From an uncultured Collinsella sp. (GTDB taxonomy: Bacteria > Actinomycetota > Coriobacteriia > Coriobacteriales > Coriobacteriaceae), in assembly GCA_900544095.1 (NCBI GenBank), contig UQTV01000009.1, positions 1-36,707 on the forward strand: 36,707 nucleotides of DNA, read 5' to 3'. Position numbers and translations under genes: made by a program. Shown here in pieces: positions 7,705 to 18,017 of the stretch (within the stretch, counting starts at the first letter, position 1; every line of letters starts with the position of its first letter). Below the pieces are notes generated by a model that had not been told where the DNA came from, made no database searches, and saw only the letters and a list, made by a program, of their open reading frames with translations.

Positions 7705-8766
7705 ATGTCCAAAGCACTCGACCCCAAAGACACCTGCGTCCTCGTTACCGGTGGCGCCGGTTTTATCGGCTCGCACACCGTCGTTCAGCTGCTCGAGGGT
7801 GGCTACCAGGTCGTCATCGTCGATGATCTCTCCAACTCCAGCGCCGTCGCCGTCGACCGCGTCAAGACCATCGTGGGCGACGAGGCCGCCAAGAACCTCA
7901 CCTTCTACGAGGCCAACGTGCTCGACCGCGATGCGATGAACAAGATCTTCGATACCCATCAGATCGACCGTGTCATCCACTTTGCCGGCTTTAAGGCCGT
8001 CGGCGAGTCGGTGAGCAAGCCCGTCGAGTACTATCACAACAACATCGAGAACACCCTGGTGCTCATCGACGTCATGCGCAACCATGGCTGCAAGTCCATC
8101 ATCTTCTCGAGCTCCTCGACCGTCTACGGCGACCCGGACAACCCGCCCGTCACCGAGGAGGATCCTAAGAAGCCCGCGACCAACCCCTATGGTTGGACCA
8201 AGTGGATGATCGAGCAGATCCTTATGGACGTCCACACCGCCGACCCCGAGTGGGACGTCGTGCTGCTCCGTTACTTCAACCCTATCGGCGCTCACCCGTC
8301 CGGCCTGATCGGCGAGGACCCCAAGGGCATCCCCAACAACCTGGTGCCTTATGTCGCCCAGGTCGCCGTGGGCAAGCTCGAGGCCGTTCAGGTCTTTGGC
8401 AACGACTACCCCACCCCCGACGGCACCGGCGTGCGCGACTACATCCACGTGTGCGATCTGGCCTCTGGTCACGTTGCCGCCCTTAACTGGATGAACGGCA
8501 AAACCGGCGTCGAGATCTTTAACCTGGGCACCGGCACCGGCACCTCGGTACTCGAGGTCGTTGCCGCCTTCTCCAAGGCTTGTGGCAAGGAGCTGCCCTA
8601 CGTGATCCGCGAGCGCCGCGCCGGCGACATCGCTGCCAACTGGTGCGATGCCTCCAAGGCCGAGCGCATGATGGGCTGGAAGGCCCAGTACGACATCGCG
8701 GACATGTGCCGCGATAGCTGGAACTGGCAGAGCCACAACCCCAACGGCTTCGCCGACGCCGAGTAG
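7705..8766 (+). CDS. galE: UDP-glucose 4-epimerase
   Basis: A 353-aa short-chain dehydrogenase/reductase that interconverts UDP-glucose and UDP-galactose using tightly bound NAD. The NAD-binding motif VTGGAGFIGSHT is at ~15-26. SSSSTVYGDP gives the catalytic Ser/Thr region and YGWTKWMIEQ the Tyr-x-x-x-Lys pair. RDYIHVCDLASGHVAAL and FNLGTGTGTSVLEVV are also typical of GalE. AGGAG lies 6 bases before the ATG, and a strong terminator follows, so the gene is probably monocistronic. It serves galactose use and supplies UDP-sugars for surface glycans. No galK or galT is visible here. Confidence 0.97.
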   Translation: MSKALDPKDTCVLVTGGAGFIGSHTVVQLLEGGYQVVIVDDLSNSSAVAVDRVKTIVGDEAAKNLTFYEANVLDRDAMNKIFDTHQIDRVIHFAGFKAVGESVSKPVEYYHNNIENTLVLIDVMRNHGCKSIIFSSSSTVYGDPDNPPVTEEDPKKPATNPYGWTKWMIEQILMDVHTADPEWDVVLLRYFNPIGAHPSGLIGEDPKGIPNNLVPYVAQVAVGKLEAVQVFGNDYPTPDGTGVRDYIHVCDLASGHVAALNWMNGKTGVEIFNLGTGTGTSVLEVVAAFSKACGKELPYVIRERRAGDIAANWCDASKAERMMGWKAQYDIADMCRDSWNWQSHNPNGFADAE

Positions 8767-8788
8767 CAAAAACCTACATACCGCTCTT

Positions 8789-8822
8789 GCCCCGATCTCA
8801 CGTTGTGAGGTCGGGGCTTTTT
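8789..8822 (+). terminator. Intrinsic terminator of galE
   Basis: A 13-bp stem (8789-8801 with 8805-8817, one G-T pair) has a 3-nt loop and is followed by TTTTT. Confidence 0.92.
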
Positions 8823-8877
8823 CATGGCATGTAACCATTCGCCGAAAATCGACCAACTTTTTTATCTTGCCTGTACA

Positions 8878-8901
8878 TGTTTAAACAACATGTTTTACAA
8901 T
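8878..8901 (+). promoter_or_regulatory. malQ promoter region with GntR-type palindrome TGTTTAAACA
   Basis: TGTTTAAACA (8878-8887) is a perfect palindrome containing GTTTAAAC, which fits the HutC-type core GTNTANAC. A TACAAT -10 candidate lies at 8896-8901 with a weak -35 (TGTACA) 18 bp upstream, so the palindrome falls inside the spacer, a position suited to repression. The minus-strand reading gives TTGTTTAAAC, the same 10-mer seen at 18790 and 18912. Confidence 0.55.
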
Positions 8902-8986
8902 AGGCGTATCGAATCAGAACATCGGAGGCGGACTGCACACCCATCGGCAGGCCGACCCCACAACAAGAAGGTTGGTGAGCGCATTC

Positions 8987-10492
8987 ATGGAGCGTGCAAG
9001 CGGCGTCCTCATGCCCGTCTCATCTCTGCCCGGACCATACGGAATCGGCGGCTTTGGTTGGAATGCCTACGACTTCGTCGATTTTCTCGCCTCGTGCAAA
9101 CAACATTACTGGCAGATTCTGCCCCTTACGACGACCAGCTATGGCGATTCGCCCTATCAGTCGTTCTCGGCCCGCGCAGGCAACCCCAACTTTATCGACT
9201 TTGCCGAGCTTATCGAGGCAGGGTATCTGGAGCAGCGCGATATCGATGGCGTGTATCTGGGATCCGACCCCAGCAATGTCGACTACGGTGCCATCTTTGG
9301 TGGCCGCCGTCAGATTCTCGACCGCGCCGCTGAGCGCTTTGCTGCCGACAAGCCGGCCGATTTCGATGACTTTATCCAGGCCAACGAGGACTGGCTCATC
9401 CCCTACTGCGAGTTCATGACCGTCAAAGAGGAGTGCGGTCTCAAGGCGTTTTGGGAGTGGTCCGCGGAGCTCCGCCGCCGCGGCGAGGCATCCGCCAAGG
9501 TCTGCGCCGCCCATCCCGAGCGCATGCTCTACCACCAGATGACGCAGTACTTCTTCGATCGCCAGTGGAGCCGCCTCAAGGCCTATGCCAACGAGCGCGA
9601 CATTCTCATCATCGGCGACCTGCCCATCTATGTCTCGCGTGACTCCGTCGAGATGTGGGCGACGCCTGAGCTCTTTAAGATCGACGCCGCCGGCAATCCC
9701 GTGAGCGTCGCCGGCACGCCGCCCGACCAGTTCTCGGCCACCGGCCAGTACTGGGGCAACCCCATCTACGACTGGGACGCCATGGAGTCCGACGGCTTCT
9801 CCTGGTGGGAGGGCCGCATTCGCGCCGCCCTCGACATGTACGACGTCATCCGCCTGGATCACTTCCGCGGCTTCGAGGCCTATTGGGAGGTGCCGTTCTC
9901 CTCGCCCGATTCGTCCTACGGTTCGTGGACGCAGGGTCCCGGCCTCAAGTTCTTCAAGACGCTCGAGGAAAAGCTCGGCACGCTGCCCATCATCGCCGAG
10001 GACCTGGGCTTCCTCACCCCCGGCGTCATCGACATGCGCGACAACTCGGGCTTCCCCGGCATGAAGATCCTGCAGTTTGCCTTTGAGGGTACCAACTCGT
10101 ACTACCTGCCGCATAACTACATCGCCAACACCGTCGCCTATGTGGGCACCCACGACAACGAGACGGCGCGCGGTTGGTTTGAGGGAACGGCCACCCCGCG
10201 TCAGCGCGAGCAGACAGCCCTGTACACCCATCAGCAGGCCGGCGAACCCATGGCAGATGCACTCAATCGCACCATCGCCGCCAGCGTGAGTGACACGTGC
10301 ATCTACACCATGCAAGACCTGCTCAACTTGGGCAACGAGGCGCGCATCAACACCCCTGCCACGCTGGGCGGCAACTGGACCTGGCGCATGCTCGACGGCG
10401 CCATCACCCGCGAGCTCGAGCACAAACTCACTGACTGGACCGAGACCTACTTCCGCATCCCGTCGGAAGCCGAAATCGAGCTTCCTCAATAG
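8987..10492 (+). CDS. malQ: 4-alpha-glucanotransferase (amylomaltase, GH77)
   Basis: A 501-aa disproportionating enzyme that transfers alpha-1,4-glucan segments between maltodextrins and releases glucose, in the cytoplasm. It begins with SGVLMPVSSLPGPYGIGGFG, the standard GH77 opening. It contains GDLPIYVSRDSVEMWA, AGTPPDQFSATGQYWGNP, the nucleophile Asp in VIRLDHFRGF, the acid/base Glu in IIAEDLGFL, and the third carboxylate in GTHDNETARGW. The ATG at 8987 has GGTGAG 7 bases before it, so it is preferred over the in-frame TTG (8972) and GTG (8975). glgP lies 128 bp downstream; together they turn maltodextrin into glucose and glucose-1-phosphate. The GntR-type palindrome in the promoter links the pair to the TreR-like regulator (inference). 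Confidence 0.96.
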   Translation: MERASGVLMPVSSLPGPYGIGGFGWNAYDFVDFLASCKQHYWQILPLTTTSYGDSPYQSFSARAGNPNFIDFAELIEAGYLEQRDIDGVYLGSDPSNVDYGAIFGGRRQILDRAAERFAADKPADFDDFIQANEDWLIPYCEFMTVKEECGLKAFWEWSAELRRRGEASAKVCAAHPERMLYHQMTQYFFDRQWSRLKAYANERDILIIGDLPIYVSRDSVEMWATPELFKIDAAGNPVSVAGTPPDQFSATGQYWGNPIYDWDAMESDGFSWWEGRIRAALDMYDVIRLDHFRGFEAYWEVPFSSPDSSYGSWTQGPGLKFFKTLEEKLGTLPIIAEDLGFLTPGVIDMRDNSGFPGMKILQFAFEGTNSYYLPHNYIANTVAYVGTHDNETARGWFEGTATPRQREQTALYTHQQAGEPMADALNRTIAASVSDTCIYTMQDLLNLGNEARINTPATLGGNWTWRMLDGAITRELEHKLTDWTETYFRIPSEAEIELPQ

Positions 10493-10540
10493 GAGCTACC
10501 GCGCCCGACCCCTCCCCACCGTGCGGACGCGCTTGCTTTT

Positions 10541-10574
10541 CCCGCGCGAGGCCACCCCGATCCCCTCGCGCGGG
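10541..10574 (+). terminator. Intercistronic hairpin between malQ and glgP
   Basis: A perfect 11-bp GC stem CCCGCGCGAGG / CCTCGCGCGGG with a 12-nt loop is followed only by CTTCTT. It is therefore more likely a partial terminator or a transcript-stabilising hairpin than a full stop between the two genes. Confidence 0.55.
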
Positions 10575-10620
10575 CTTCTTATGAATTGCAGACATGAAAC
10601 AACCCATCACAGGAGAAAAC

Positions 10621-12888
<2,268 letters not shown>

Positions 12889-12918
12889 TTTCGCTTCCCT
12901 TACCCATCCTCTTGAGAA

Positions 12919-12949
12919 ACGGAGTCGTGGCAACACGGCTCCGTTTTTT
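12919..12949 (+). terminator. Intrinsic terminator of malQ-glgP
   Basis: An 11-bp stem ACGGAGTCGTG / CACGGCTCCGT (one G-T pair) has a GCAA loop and is followed by a six-T run. Confidence 0.92.
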
Positions 12950-12989
12950 GTGCCCGCACGTTACCCTGCGACCCAACTCGGCCAAACAA

Positions 12990-13205
12990 TCTCGATCTGT
13001 AACAACTACTCGGTAAAAACGGTCCCAGCTGTTACAGATTGAGACATACCGGCCCCTCCCCTTGGGTTTATCTCGATCTGTAACATCTAGCAGCTGAAAT
13101 TCACCTTTGGTGTTACAGATTTAGATGAAATGGTTAGCTCAGCGGAACCGTCTCGATCTGTAACATCTAACGTCCGAAATCAGCCTCACCCGTTACAGAT
13201 CGAGA
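12990..13205. repeat. Three 55-bp inverted-repeat units at an 80-81 bp period
   Basis: Units lie at 12990-13044, 13071-13125 and 13151-13205. Each is exactly 55 bp: a 15-bp left arm TCTCGATCTGTAACA, a 25-nt loop, and a right arm that is its near-perfect complement (1, 2 and 1 mismatches). ATCTGTAAC is kept in all six arms apart from the loop-proximal base. Loops of units 2 and 3 are alike (TCTA..CNGAAATC), and unit 1 is more diverged. The array fills the 457-bp gap between the convergent glgP and ABC-ATPase genes, and I see no gene in that gap. Confidence 0.93.
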
Positions 13206-13240
13206 CAAACGACCGGTCAGACAGCCCCAACACAAAGAAA

Positions 13241-13275
13241 GGCTCCCCTCTCGCCCAGTGGACGGGAGGGGAGCC
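13241..13275 (-). terminator. Terminator of the carbohydrate ABC operon
   Basis: A 10-bp stem GGCTCCCCTC / GAGGGGAGCC encloses 15 nt that can extend the pairing with wobbles. Read on the minus strand it is followed by TTTCTTTG. It lies 70 bp past the stop of the ATPase gene. Confidence 0.75.
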
Positions 13276-13345
13276 TTATATGTGACCGCGGCAAAAGGAT
13301 GGCAATACCGCAGTCGCCCAAAGGGAGGGCCTGGATGCACCGGGC

Positions 13346-14545
13346 CTAGATAAGGTTCTTGCCAGAGACCTTATCGAAGAGGTGGGTCGCGTTCTTCTCG
13401 AACTTGAACCAGATGGTGTCGCCAGCCTTGAGCGCGCCCTTGGCCTCGAGGTCGACGACGGGGATAATCAGGACAAACTGGCCGTCGGGAGCGGTCACGT
13501 GGACATGCTCGGTCGAGCCCATGAGCTCGGTCACCTCGACGGTACCCTGGAGCGCGCCCTCCTCGCCCTTGTCGGCAAGCAGGATCTGCTCGGGACGCAC
13601 GCCGGCCGTAATCTCCTTCACGTCGCCGCCGTCCCAGTTGAGGGCAAGCTGAGCGCAAGTCTCGGGGGCGAGCGCCACGTTCATATCCTCGGTCTTGACG
13701 GTAAAGCCGTTGCCCGAGCGCACCAGCTGGGCATCGAAGAAGTTCATCTGCGGCACGCCGATGAAGCCGGCGACGAAGATGTTCGCAGGATGGTTGAAGA
13801 CCTCCTGCGGCGTGGCGATCTGCTGGACGACGCCGTCCTTCATGACCACGATACGGTCACCGAGAGTCATAGCCTCGGTCTGGTCGTGAGTAACATAAAT
13901 GAACGTGCCCTTGATCTCGTGGCGCAGCTTAATGAGCTCGGCACGCATCTGGTTACGAAGCTTGGCGTCCAGGTTGGACAGCGGCTCGTCCATCAGGAAG
14001 ACCTTGGGGTCACGCACGATGGCGCGGCCGATAGCGACACGCTGGCGCTGGCCGCCGGAGAGCGCCTTGGGCTTACGGTCGAGGTACTCGGTAATGCCCA
14101 GAATCTCGGCAGCAGAGCGAACCTTGCGGTCGATCTCGTCCTTGGGAACTTTCTTGAGCTCAAGCGTAAACGCCATGTTCTCGTACACCGTCATATTGGG
14201 GTACAGAGCATAGCTCTGGAACACCATGGCGATGTCGCGGTCCTTGGGCGCCACGTCGTTGACGCGCTTGCCGTCGATGAGCACATCGCCCGAGGTGATG
14301 TCCTCCAGGCCGGCGACCATGCGCATCGTCGTGGACTTACCGCAGCCAGAGGGGCCAACGAGGACGACGAACTCCTGGTCGTGAACGGTGAGGTTGAAGT
14401 CCTCTACAGCGAGCACACCGTCCTCGGTAACCTTGAGGTTGTGCTTCTTCTCCTCGGTCTTCTTCTTTTTGCCAAAGAAGCCCTTCTTTTTGGACTCGGT
14501 GTTGGGATACACCTTCTGAACATGTTTGAGAACGATCTCGGCCAT
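13346..14545 (-). CDS. Carbohydrate ABC transporter ATP-binding protein (MalK/MsmK/UgpC type)
   Basis: A 399-aa cytoplasmic ATPase that powers sugar import. Walker A is GPSGCGKST (64-72), the signature is LSGGQRQRVAIGRAIV, Walker B is VFLMDEPLSNLDAKLR, the switch His is in VTHDQTEAMTLGDR, and a C-terminal TOBE region follows (ITAGVRPEQI, VEVTELMGSTEHVHV). MalK-type proteins normally pass from YPN straight into AV-DFNL. Here about 24 extra, Lys-rich residues (SKKKGFFGKKKKTEEKKHN) are inserted at ~17-36, which I find unusual. The ATG has AAAGG 7-8 bases upstream. It is the last gene of the operon, 68 bp after the second permease. MsmK-type ATPases can serve several permeases, so sharing is possible. 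Confidence 0.95.
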   Translation of the reverse strand: MAEIVLKHVQKVYPNTESKKKGFFGKKKKTEEKKHNLKVTEDGVLAVEDFNLTVHDQEFVVLVGPSGCGKSTTMRMVAGLEDITSGDVLIDGKRVNDVAPKDRDIAMVFQSYALYPNMTVYENMAFTLELKKVPKDEIDRKVRSAAEILGITEYLDRKPKALSGGQRQRVAIGRAIVRDPKVFLMDEPLSNLDAKLRNQMRAELIKLRHEIKGTFIYVTHDQTEAMTLGDRIVVMKDGVVQQIATPQEVFNHPANIFVAGFIGVPQMNFFDAQLVRSGNGFTVKTEDMNVALAPETCAQLALNWDGGDVKEITAGVRPEQILLADKGEEGALQGTVEVTELMGSTEHVHVTAPDGQFVLIIPVVDLEAKGALKAGDTIWFKFEKNATHLFDKVSGKNLI

Positions 14546-14613
14546 GTCTTTACCTTTCGATACGCGGCGCCGCGCTGAGGGACGCCGCCAAAACTTGCAA
14601 AACAGTTACGGCA

Positions 14614-15453
14614 TCAGCCCTTGACGGCACCTGCCACCACACCGTCGATGATGTACTTCTGGCAGAGGATGTACATGATGACGATGGGGATAACGACCAT
14701 CATGATGCAGGCCATCATGGGGCCGAGCTCGACGTGGCCATAGCCGCCGCGGAAGTACTGGATCAAAATAGGAATGGTCTTGTACTTGGTGGAGTCGAGC
14801 GTAAGGTAGGGCAGCAGGTAGTCGTTCCAGACCCACATGGTCTCGAGAATGCCGACCGAAAGATAGGTGGGCTTCATGATGGGAAGGACGATCTTAAAGA
14901 ACACCTGGACCGGGTTGCAGCCGTCGATCATGGCCGCCTCCTCGATCTCGAGCGGGATGTTCTTTACAAAGCCGGCGAACATAAAGACTGCCAGGCCTGC
15001 GCCAAAGCCCAGATAGATAAAGCAGATGTTGAACGGCGTATTAAAGCCGATGCGGTCCGCCAAATTGGACAGCGTGAACATGAGCATCTGGAACGGTACG
15101 ACCATCGAGAACACGAACAGGTAATAGAAGAAGTTCGAGATCTTGTTGTTGACACGAACCACGTACCAAGCGCACATGGAGCAGCACACCAAGATCAGCA
15201 CGACCGACGTGACCGTGATGATGAGCGAGTACATAAATGCTGAGGCAAAGCCCTGCTCGTTCAGAGCGTGCACGTAGTTTGCAAGGCCGTTGAACGACTC
15301 GGGCGTGAGCAGGTCGAACGCCGTGGTGGTGCTGATTGCGGTCGCTTTCTTAAAGGAATTGAGCGCAATCATAAACACGGGGTAGATCCATGCGAGCGAC
15401 AGGATCGTAAAGAAAATCGAGAGCGCGCGGTTGATAGCCTTATCGCGTTTCAT
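14614..15453 (-). CDS. Carbohydrate ABC transporter permease, MalG type
   Basis: A 279-aa inner-membrane protein with about six hydrophobic spans and the EAA loop motif EIEEAAMIDGCNPVQVFFKI, which contacts the ATPase. The N-terminus (RALSIFFTILSLAWIYPVFM) and the end (QKYIIDGVVAGAVKG) are typical of MalG/LacG-like permeases of the CUT1 family, which import oligosaccharides. Its ATG shares one base with the stop of the preceding permease gene (TAATG), so translation is coupled. Substrate specificity cannot be read from it. The neighbouring MalQ/phosphorylase genes suggest maltodextrin (inference). Confidence 0.95.
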   Translation of the reverse strand: MKRDKAINRALSIFFTILSLAWIYPVFMIALNSFKKATAISTTTAFDLLTPESFNGLANYVHALNEQGFASAFMYSLIITVTSVVLILVCCSMCAWYVVRVNNKISNFFYYLFVFSMVVPFQMLMFTLSNLADRIGFNTPFNICFIYLGFGAGLAVFMFAGFVKNIPLEIEEAAMIDGCNPVQVFFKIVLPIMKPTYLSVGILETMWVWNDYLLPYLTLDSTKYKTIPILIQYFRGGYGHVELGPMMACIMMVVIPIVIMYILCQKYIIDGVVAGAVKG

Positions 15454-16307
15454 TACTGCTGCACCTCCTTGGACCTCGTGGCCTTAAGCTGAATCATAGA
15501 GATGGCGACGACCAGGATGCAGAAGATAACTGCCTTGGCCTGACCGATGCCCTGCCATGCGATACCAGCACGCGAATAGAACGTGTTGTAGATGTTCAGG
15601 GCGAGCATCTCGGTGGAGTGCGCCGGGGCGCCACCGGTAAGGGCGAGGTTCTGGTCGAACAGCTTAAAGCCGTTGGTGATGGACAGGAACAGGCAGATGG
15701 TGATGGTCGGCATCAGATTGGGGATCTTAACCTTCCAGAACGTCTGCCATGCCGTGGCACCGTCAACCTTGGCGGCCTCAATGTAATCGGACGGAATGGA
15801 CTGCAGGCCGGCGATGTAGATGATCATCATGTAGCCGACCTGCTGCCACAGGGTCAGGATGATAAGGCCCCAGAAGCCAGCAGCGGAGTTAAGGGCGATG
15901 AGCTGGGCGCCCACGTTGGAGAGCAGGCAGTTAATCAGAATCTGCCAAATGTAGCCCAGCACGATACCGCCGATCAGGTTAGGCATAAAGAAGATCGTAC
16001 GGAAGATGTTGGTGCCCTTGAGTGCCTTGCGGGTGAGCGCCTGCGCGATGGCGAGGGCGATCACGTTGATGAGCACCGTCGACAGGAAGGCAAACGCCAC
16101 GGTAAAGAAGAACGACGTGGCAAACTGCGGATCGGACAGTGCGCGCACGTAGTTCTCGATACCGACAAAGTGCGTGTTGTTGATGGTAATAAACTGGCAG
16201 AACGAGAGATAGAAACCCTGGATAAAGGGGATCACGAACCCGATCATAAACGCCAGACACGTGGGCAGCATAAAGAGCGGCCACCAGCGCTTGAGTGCTT
16301 TGCCCAT
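15453..16307 (-). CDS. Carbohydrate ABC transporter permease, MalF type
   Basis: A 284-aa membrane permease of the CUT1 sugar family, partner of the overlapping MalG-type gene. An early hydrophobic span (PLFMLPTCLAFMIGFVIPFI) opens it, and the EAA motif reads YIEAAKVDGATAWQTFWKVK. It is as short as most Gram-positive MsmF/LacF-like permeases and lacks the large extra domain of E. coli MalF. AAAGGA lies 7 bases before the ATG at 16305-16307. The gene starts 88 bp after the binding-protein stop, with a strong hairpin in between. Confidence 0.95.
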   Translation of the reverse strand: MGKALKRWWPLFMLPTCLAFMIGFVIPFIQGFYLSFCQFITINNTHFVGIENYVRALSDPQFATSFFFTVAFAFLSTVLINVIALAIAQALTRKALKGTNIFRTIFFMPNLIGGIVLGYIWQILINCLLSNVGAQLIALNSAAGFWGLIILTLWQQVGYMMIIYIAGLQSIPSDYIEAAKVDGATAWQTFWKVKIPNLMPTITICLFLSITNGFKLFDQNLALTGGAPAHSTEMLALNIYNTFYSRAGIAWQGIGQAKAVIFCILVVAISMIQLKATRSKEVQQ

Positions 16308-16327
16308 AGAAGGGTCCTTTCAATATG

Positions 16328-16363
16328 CAGGGGGCGGGCAAACCAACGTCTGCCCGCCCCCTG
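16328..16363 (-). terminator. Intercistronic hairpin between binding protein and permease genes
   Basis: A perfect 13-bp stem CAGGGGGCGGGCA / TGCCCGCCCCCTG with a 10-nt loop and no T run. Hairpins at this position commonly protect or partly terminate the transcript, so that more binding protein than permease is made (family knowledge; effect here inferred). Confidence 0.75.
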
Positions 16364-16394
16364 TCGCTAATCAGATAGCTTGGGCAGCAACTGC

Positions 16395-17711
16395 TTACTC
16401 GGAAGCGGCCTTCTCGGTCTTCCAGCCATCGACGAAGGCGTTCTTGACGCCGTCCCACTTGCTGTTATCGGCAGCATAGGCAATCAGAGCCTGCTTGAGG
16501 TTCTTCTTCCACTCCTCAGAGGGGATGTAAACGAAGTCCCAAGCAACGGTCTTCTTGCCGTCCTTGGCCATAGCAACGGCCTGCTGCGAGAAGACGTTGG
16601 TGGTCTCCTTAGCGCTCTTGAACGGGGCGGTCAGACCCATCTTGTCAGCGATGATGCTGGTGGCGGTGTCAGAAGTGACGCACCAATACATGAAGTCCTC
16701 GGTGGCCTTCTGGGCATCCTCGGAAGCCTGGGAGCTGACGCACCAGTAGTTCTCGCCGCCGGAGCACAGGCCCTGGTTCTCCTCGCCGTCGACACCGATG
16801 TAGATGGGCATCATGCCAATCTGATCGTCGGTCATGCCGGCCTTGGTGAGGTCAGCGTAGGCCCAAGAACCGTTCTGATAGAAGACGGCCTTGCCGGTTG
16901 CGAACTCGTTGGTGGCATCGTCGCCGGTCTTGGAGGCAAGCTGCGAAGGATCGCAGGTGGAGTCGGTGATGTACAGGTCGAAAATCTGCTTGAAGTTGTC
17001 GAGATACTCGCCCTTGATCTCGTCGTCCTCCTGGTTGTGCTCCTTCTCGAACTCGTAGTAGAGCGGGAGGTTGGCGAGGTGGGTGGTGTAGCGCCAGCTG
17101 GAGGAGTCATCCATGCCGGCAGAAGTAAAGGCACCCTCGACACCAAGCTCGTCCTTGCGGGCCTGGATGTCGTCGGCACAAGCCTTCAGCTTGTCGAAGG
17201 AGTTGATGTCCTCGGCCTTGTAGCCAGCCTTCTCGAGCAGCTGCTTGTTGTAGATGATGCCGTAGCTCTCCTGGACCCAGTCGATACCCAGATCCTTGCC
17301 ATCGGACTGCAGAGCCAGGGAGTCGTCAATGAGCTCACCGCGGAGCTTGGTATCGGACAGGTCGGCGCAGTAATCCTTCCAGTTCTTAAGACCGGTGGGG
17401 CCGTTGACCTGGAACAGGGTCGGAGCGGAGCTCTTGGACATCTCGGACTTGAGCTTCTCCTCGTAAGTGTTGGAGGCGGCGGTCACGATCTTGACCTCGA
17501 CGCCCTTCTCCTTCTTATAGGCCTTGGCGATCTCCTTCCACTCCTTGTCGACCTCGGGCTTGAATTGGAGGAAGTAGACCTCGGCAGCGTCACCAGAAGC
17601 AGAGGAGCCGGAGCCGGCAGAACCGCCGCAGCCCACGAGACCCAGACCAAGAACCGCAGCCGCGGAACCAGCAAAGCCCAGGAACTGCCTTCTGCTCATT
17701 TCGTTCTTCAT
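16395..17711 (-). CDS. Sugar ABC transporter substrate-binding lipoprotein
   Basis: A 438-aa extracellular CUT1-family binding protein (MalE/MsmE-like). The signal contains SRRQFLGFAGSAAAVLGLG and the lipobox LVGC with lipidation Cys28. The Arg pair makes a twin-arginine lipoprotein signal plausible. After a Gly/Ser-rich spacer comes VYFLQFKPEVDKEWKEIAKA and a typical two-lobe fold (SYGIIYNKQLLEKAGYK, ATNEFATGKAVFYQNGSW). The ATG at 17709-17711 is chosen because AAAGGGTGG lies just before it; the GTG at 17729 would put that site inside the gene. It is first in the operon with two permeases and an ATPase. Neighbours suggest maltodextrin or a related alpha-glucoside, but the binding-site residues were not analysed. 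Confidence 0.95.
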   Translation of the reverse strand: MKNEMSRRQFLGFAGSAAAVLGLGLVGCGGSAGSGSSASGDAAEVYFLQFKPEVDKEWKEIAKAYKKEKGVEVKIVTAASNTYEEKLKSEMSKSSAPTLFQVNGPTGLKNWKDYCADLSDTKLRGELIDDSLALQSDGKDLGIDWVQESYGIIYNKQLLEKAGYKAEDINSFDKLKACADDIQARKDELGVEGAFTSAGMDDSSSWRYTTHLANLPLYYEFEKEHNQEDDEIKGEYLDNFKQIFDLYITDSTCDPSQLASKTGDDATNEFATGKAVFYQNGSWAYADLTKAGMTDDQIGMMPIYIGVDGEENQGLCSGGENYWCVSSQASEDAQKATEDFMYWCVTSDTATSIIADKMGLTAPFKSAKETTNVFSQQAVAMAKDGKKTVAWDFVYIPSEEWKKNLKQALIAYAADNSKWDGVKNAFVDGWKTEKAASE

Positions 17712-17819
17712 TACAATCCACCCTTTCACACCGTGGCGGCACCCTTTGCCGCCGCCTTCGGAGATTGGCTCGGGGACTTTGCCCCTTTTGCTGATTTGTA
17801 CGATACGCTATTTGGCTAG

Positions 17820-17906
17820 TTGTTTGAACAAGTATTACTAGAGCGGTAGAAAAACTTCGGTGAACGGTAATTTCAACTTGATACTTGACAAGTTTTGTAT
17901 AAACAA
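17820..17906 (-). promoter_or_regulatory. Upstream region of the ABC operon with two GntR-type sites
   Basis: TTGTATAAACAA (17895-17906) carries GTATAAAC, fitting the HutC core GTNTANAC and close to the TTGTATATACAA palindrome known for Bacillus subtilis TreR. A weaker relative, TTGTTTGAACAA (17820-17831, one core mismatch), lies 75 bp nearer the gene. Between them is the odd palindrome ACTTG-T-CAAGT (17883-17893), which contains a TTGTCA -35-like hexamer on the minus strand. The 306-bp gap otherwise holds only the terminator of the upstream regulator gene. Confidence 0.5.
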
Positions 17907-17925
17907 TTATTTGTTATCGAATATA

Positions 17926-17978
17926 GAGAAAACGTCCGGTCAAGCCGATGCATCGTCGGTTTGACCGGGCGTTTTCTC
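17926..17978 (-). terminator. Long hairpin terminator after the TreR-like gene
   Basis: Arms of 23 bp (17926-17948 and 17956-17978, two G-T pairs) with a 7-nt loop lie 39 bp past the stop of the regulator gene. U-rich tracts (GTTTTCTC) lie inside the arm on either strand, so it could work in both directions. It separates the regulator from the ABC operon. Confidence 0.8.
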
Positions 17979-18017
17979 TTTGAGGGCATGAGTCTCGCCA
18001 GGCTGCGAGCTAGCCGG

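Noticed and set aside
12990..13205. CRISPR array
   Set aside because: Only three units, each an inverted repeat with a related loop sequence; no short direct repeat with unique spacers and no cas genes.
13382..14578. Long plus-strand frame opposite the ABC ATPase gene, and similar ones opposite malQ, murB, galE and the binding-protein gene
   Set aside because: These are antisense shadows of well-supported genes in a high-GC genome; none shows a domain motif.
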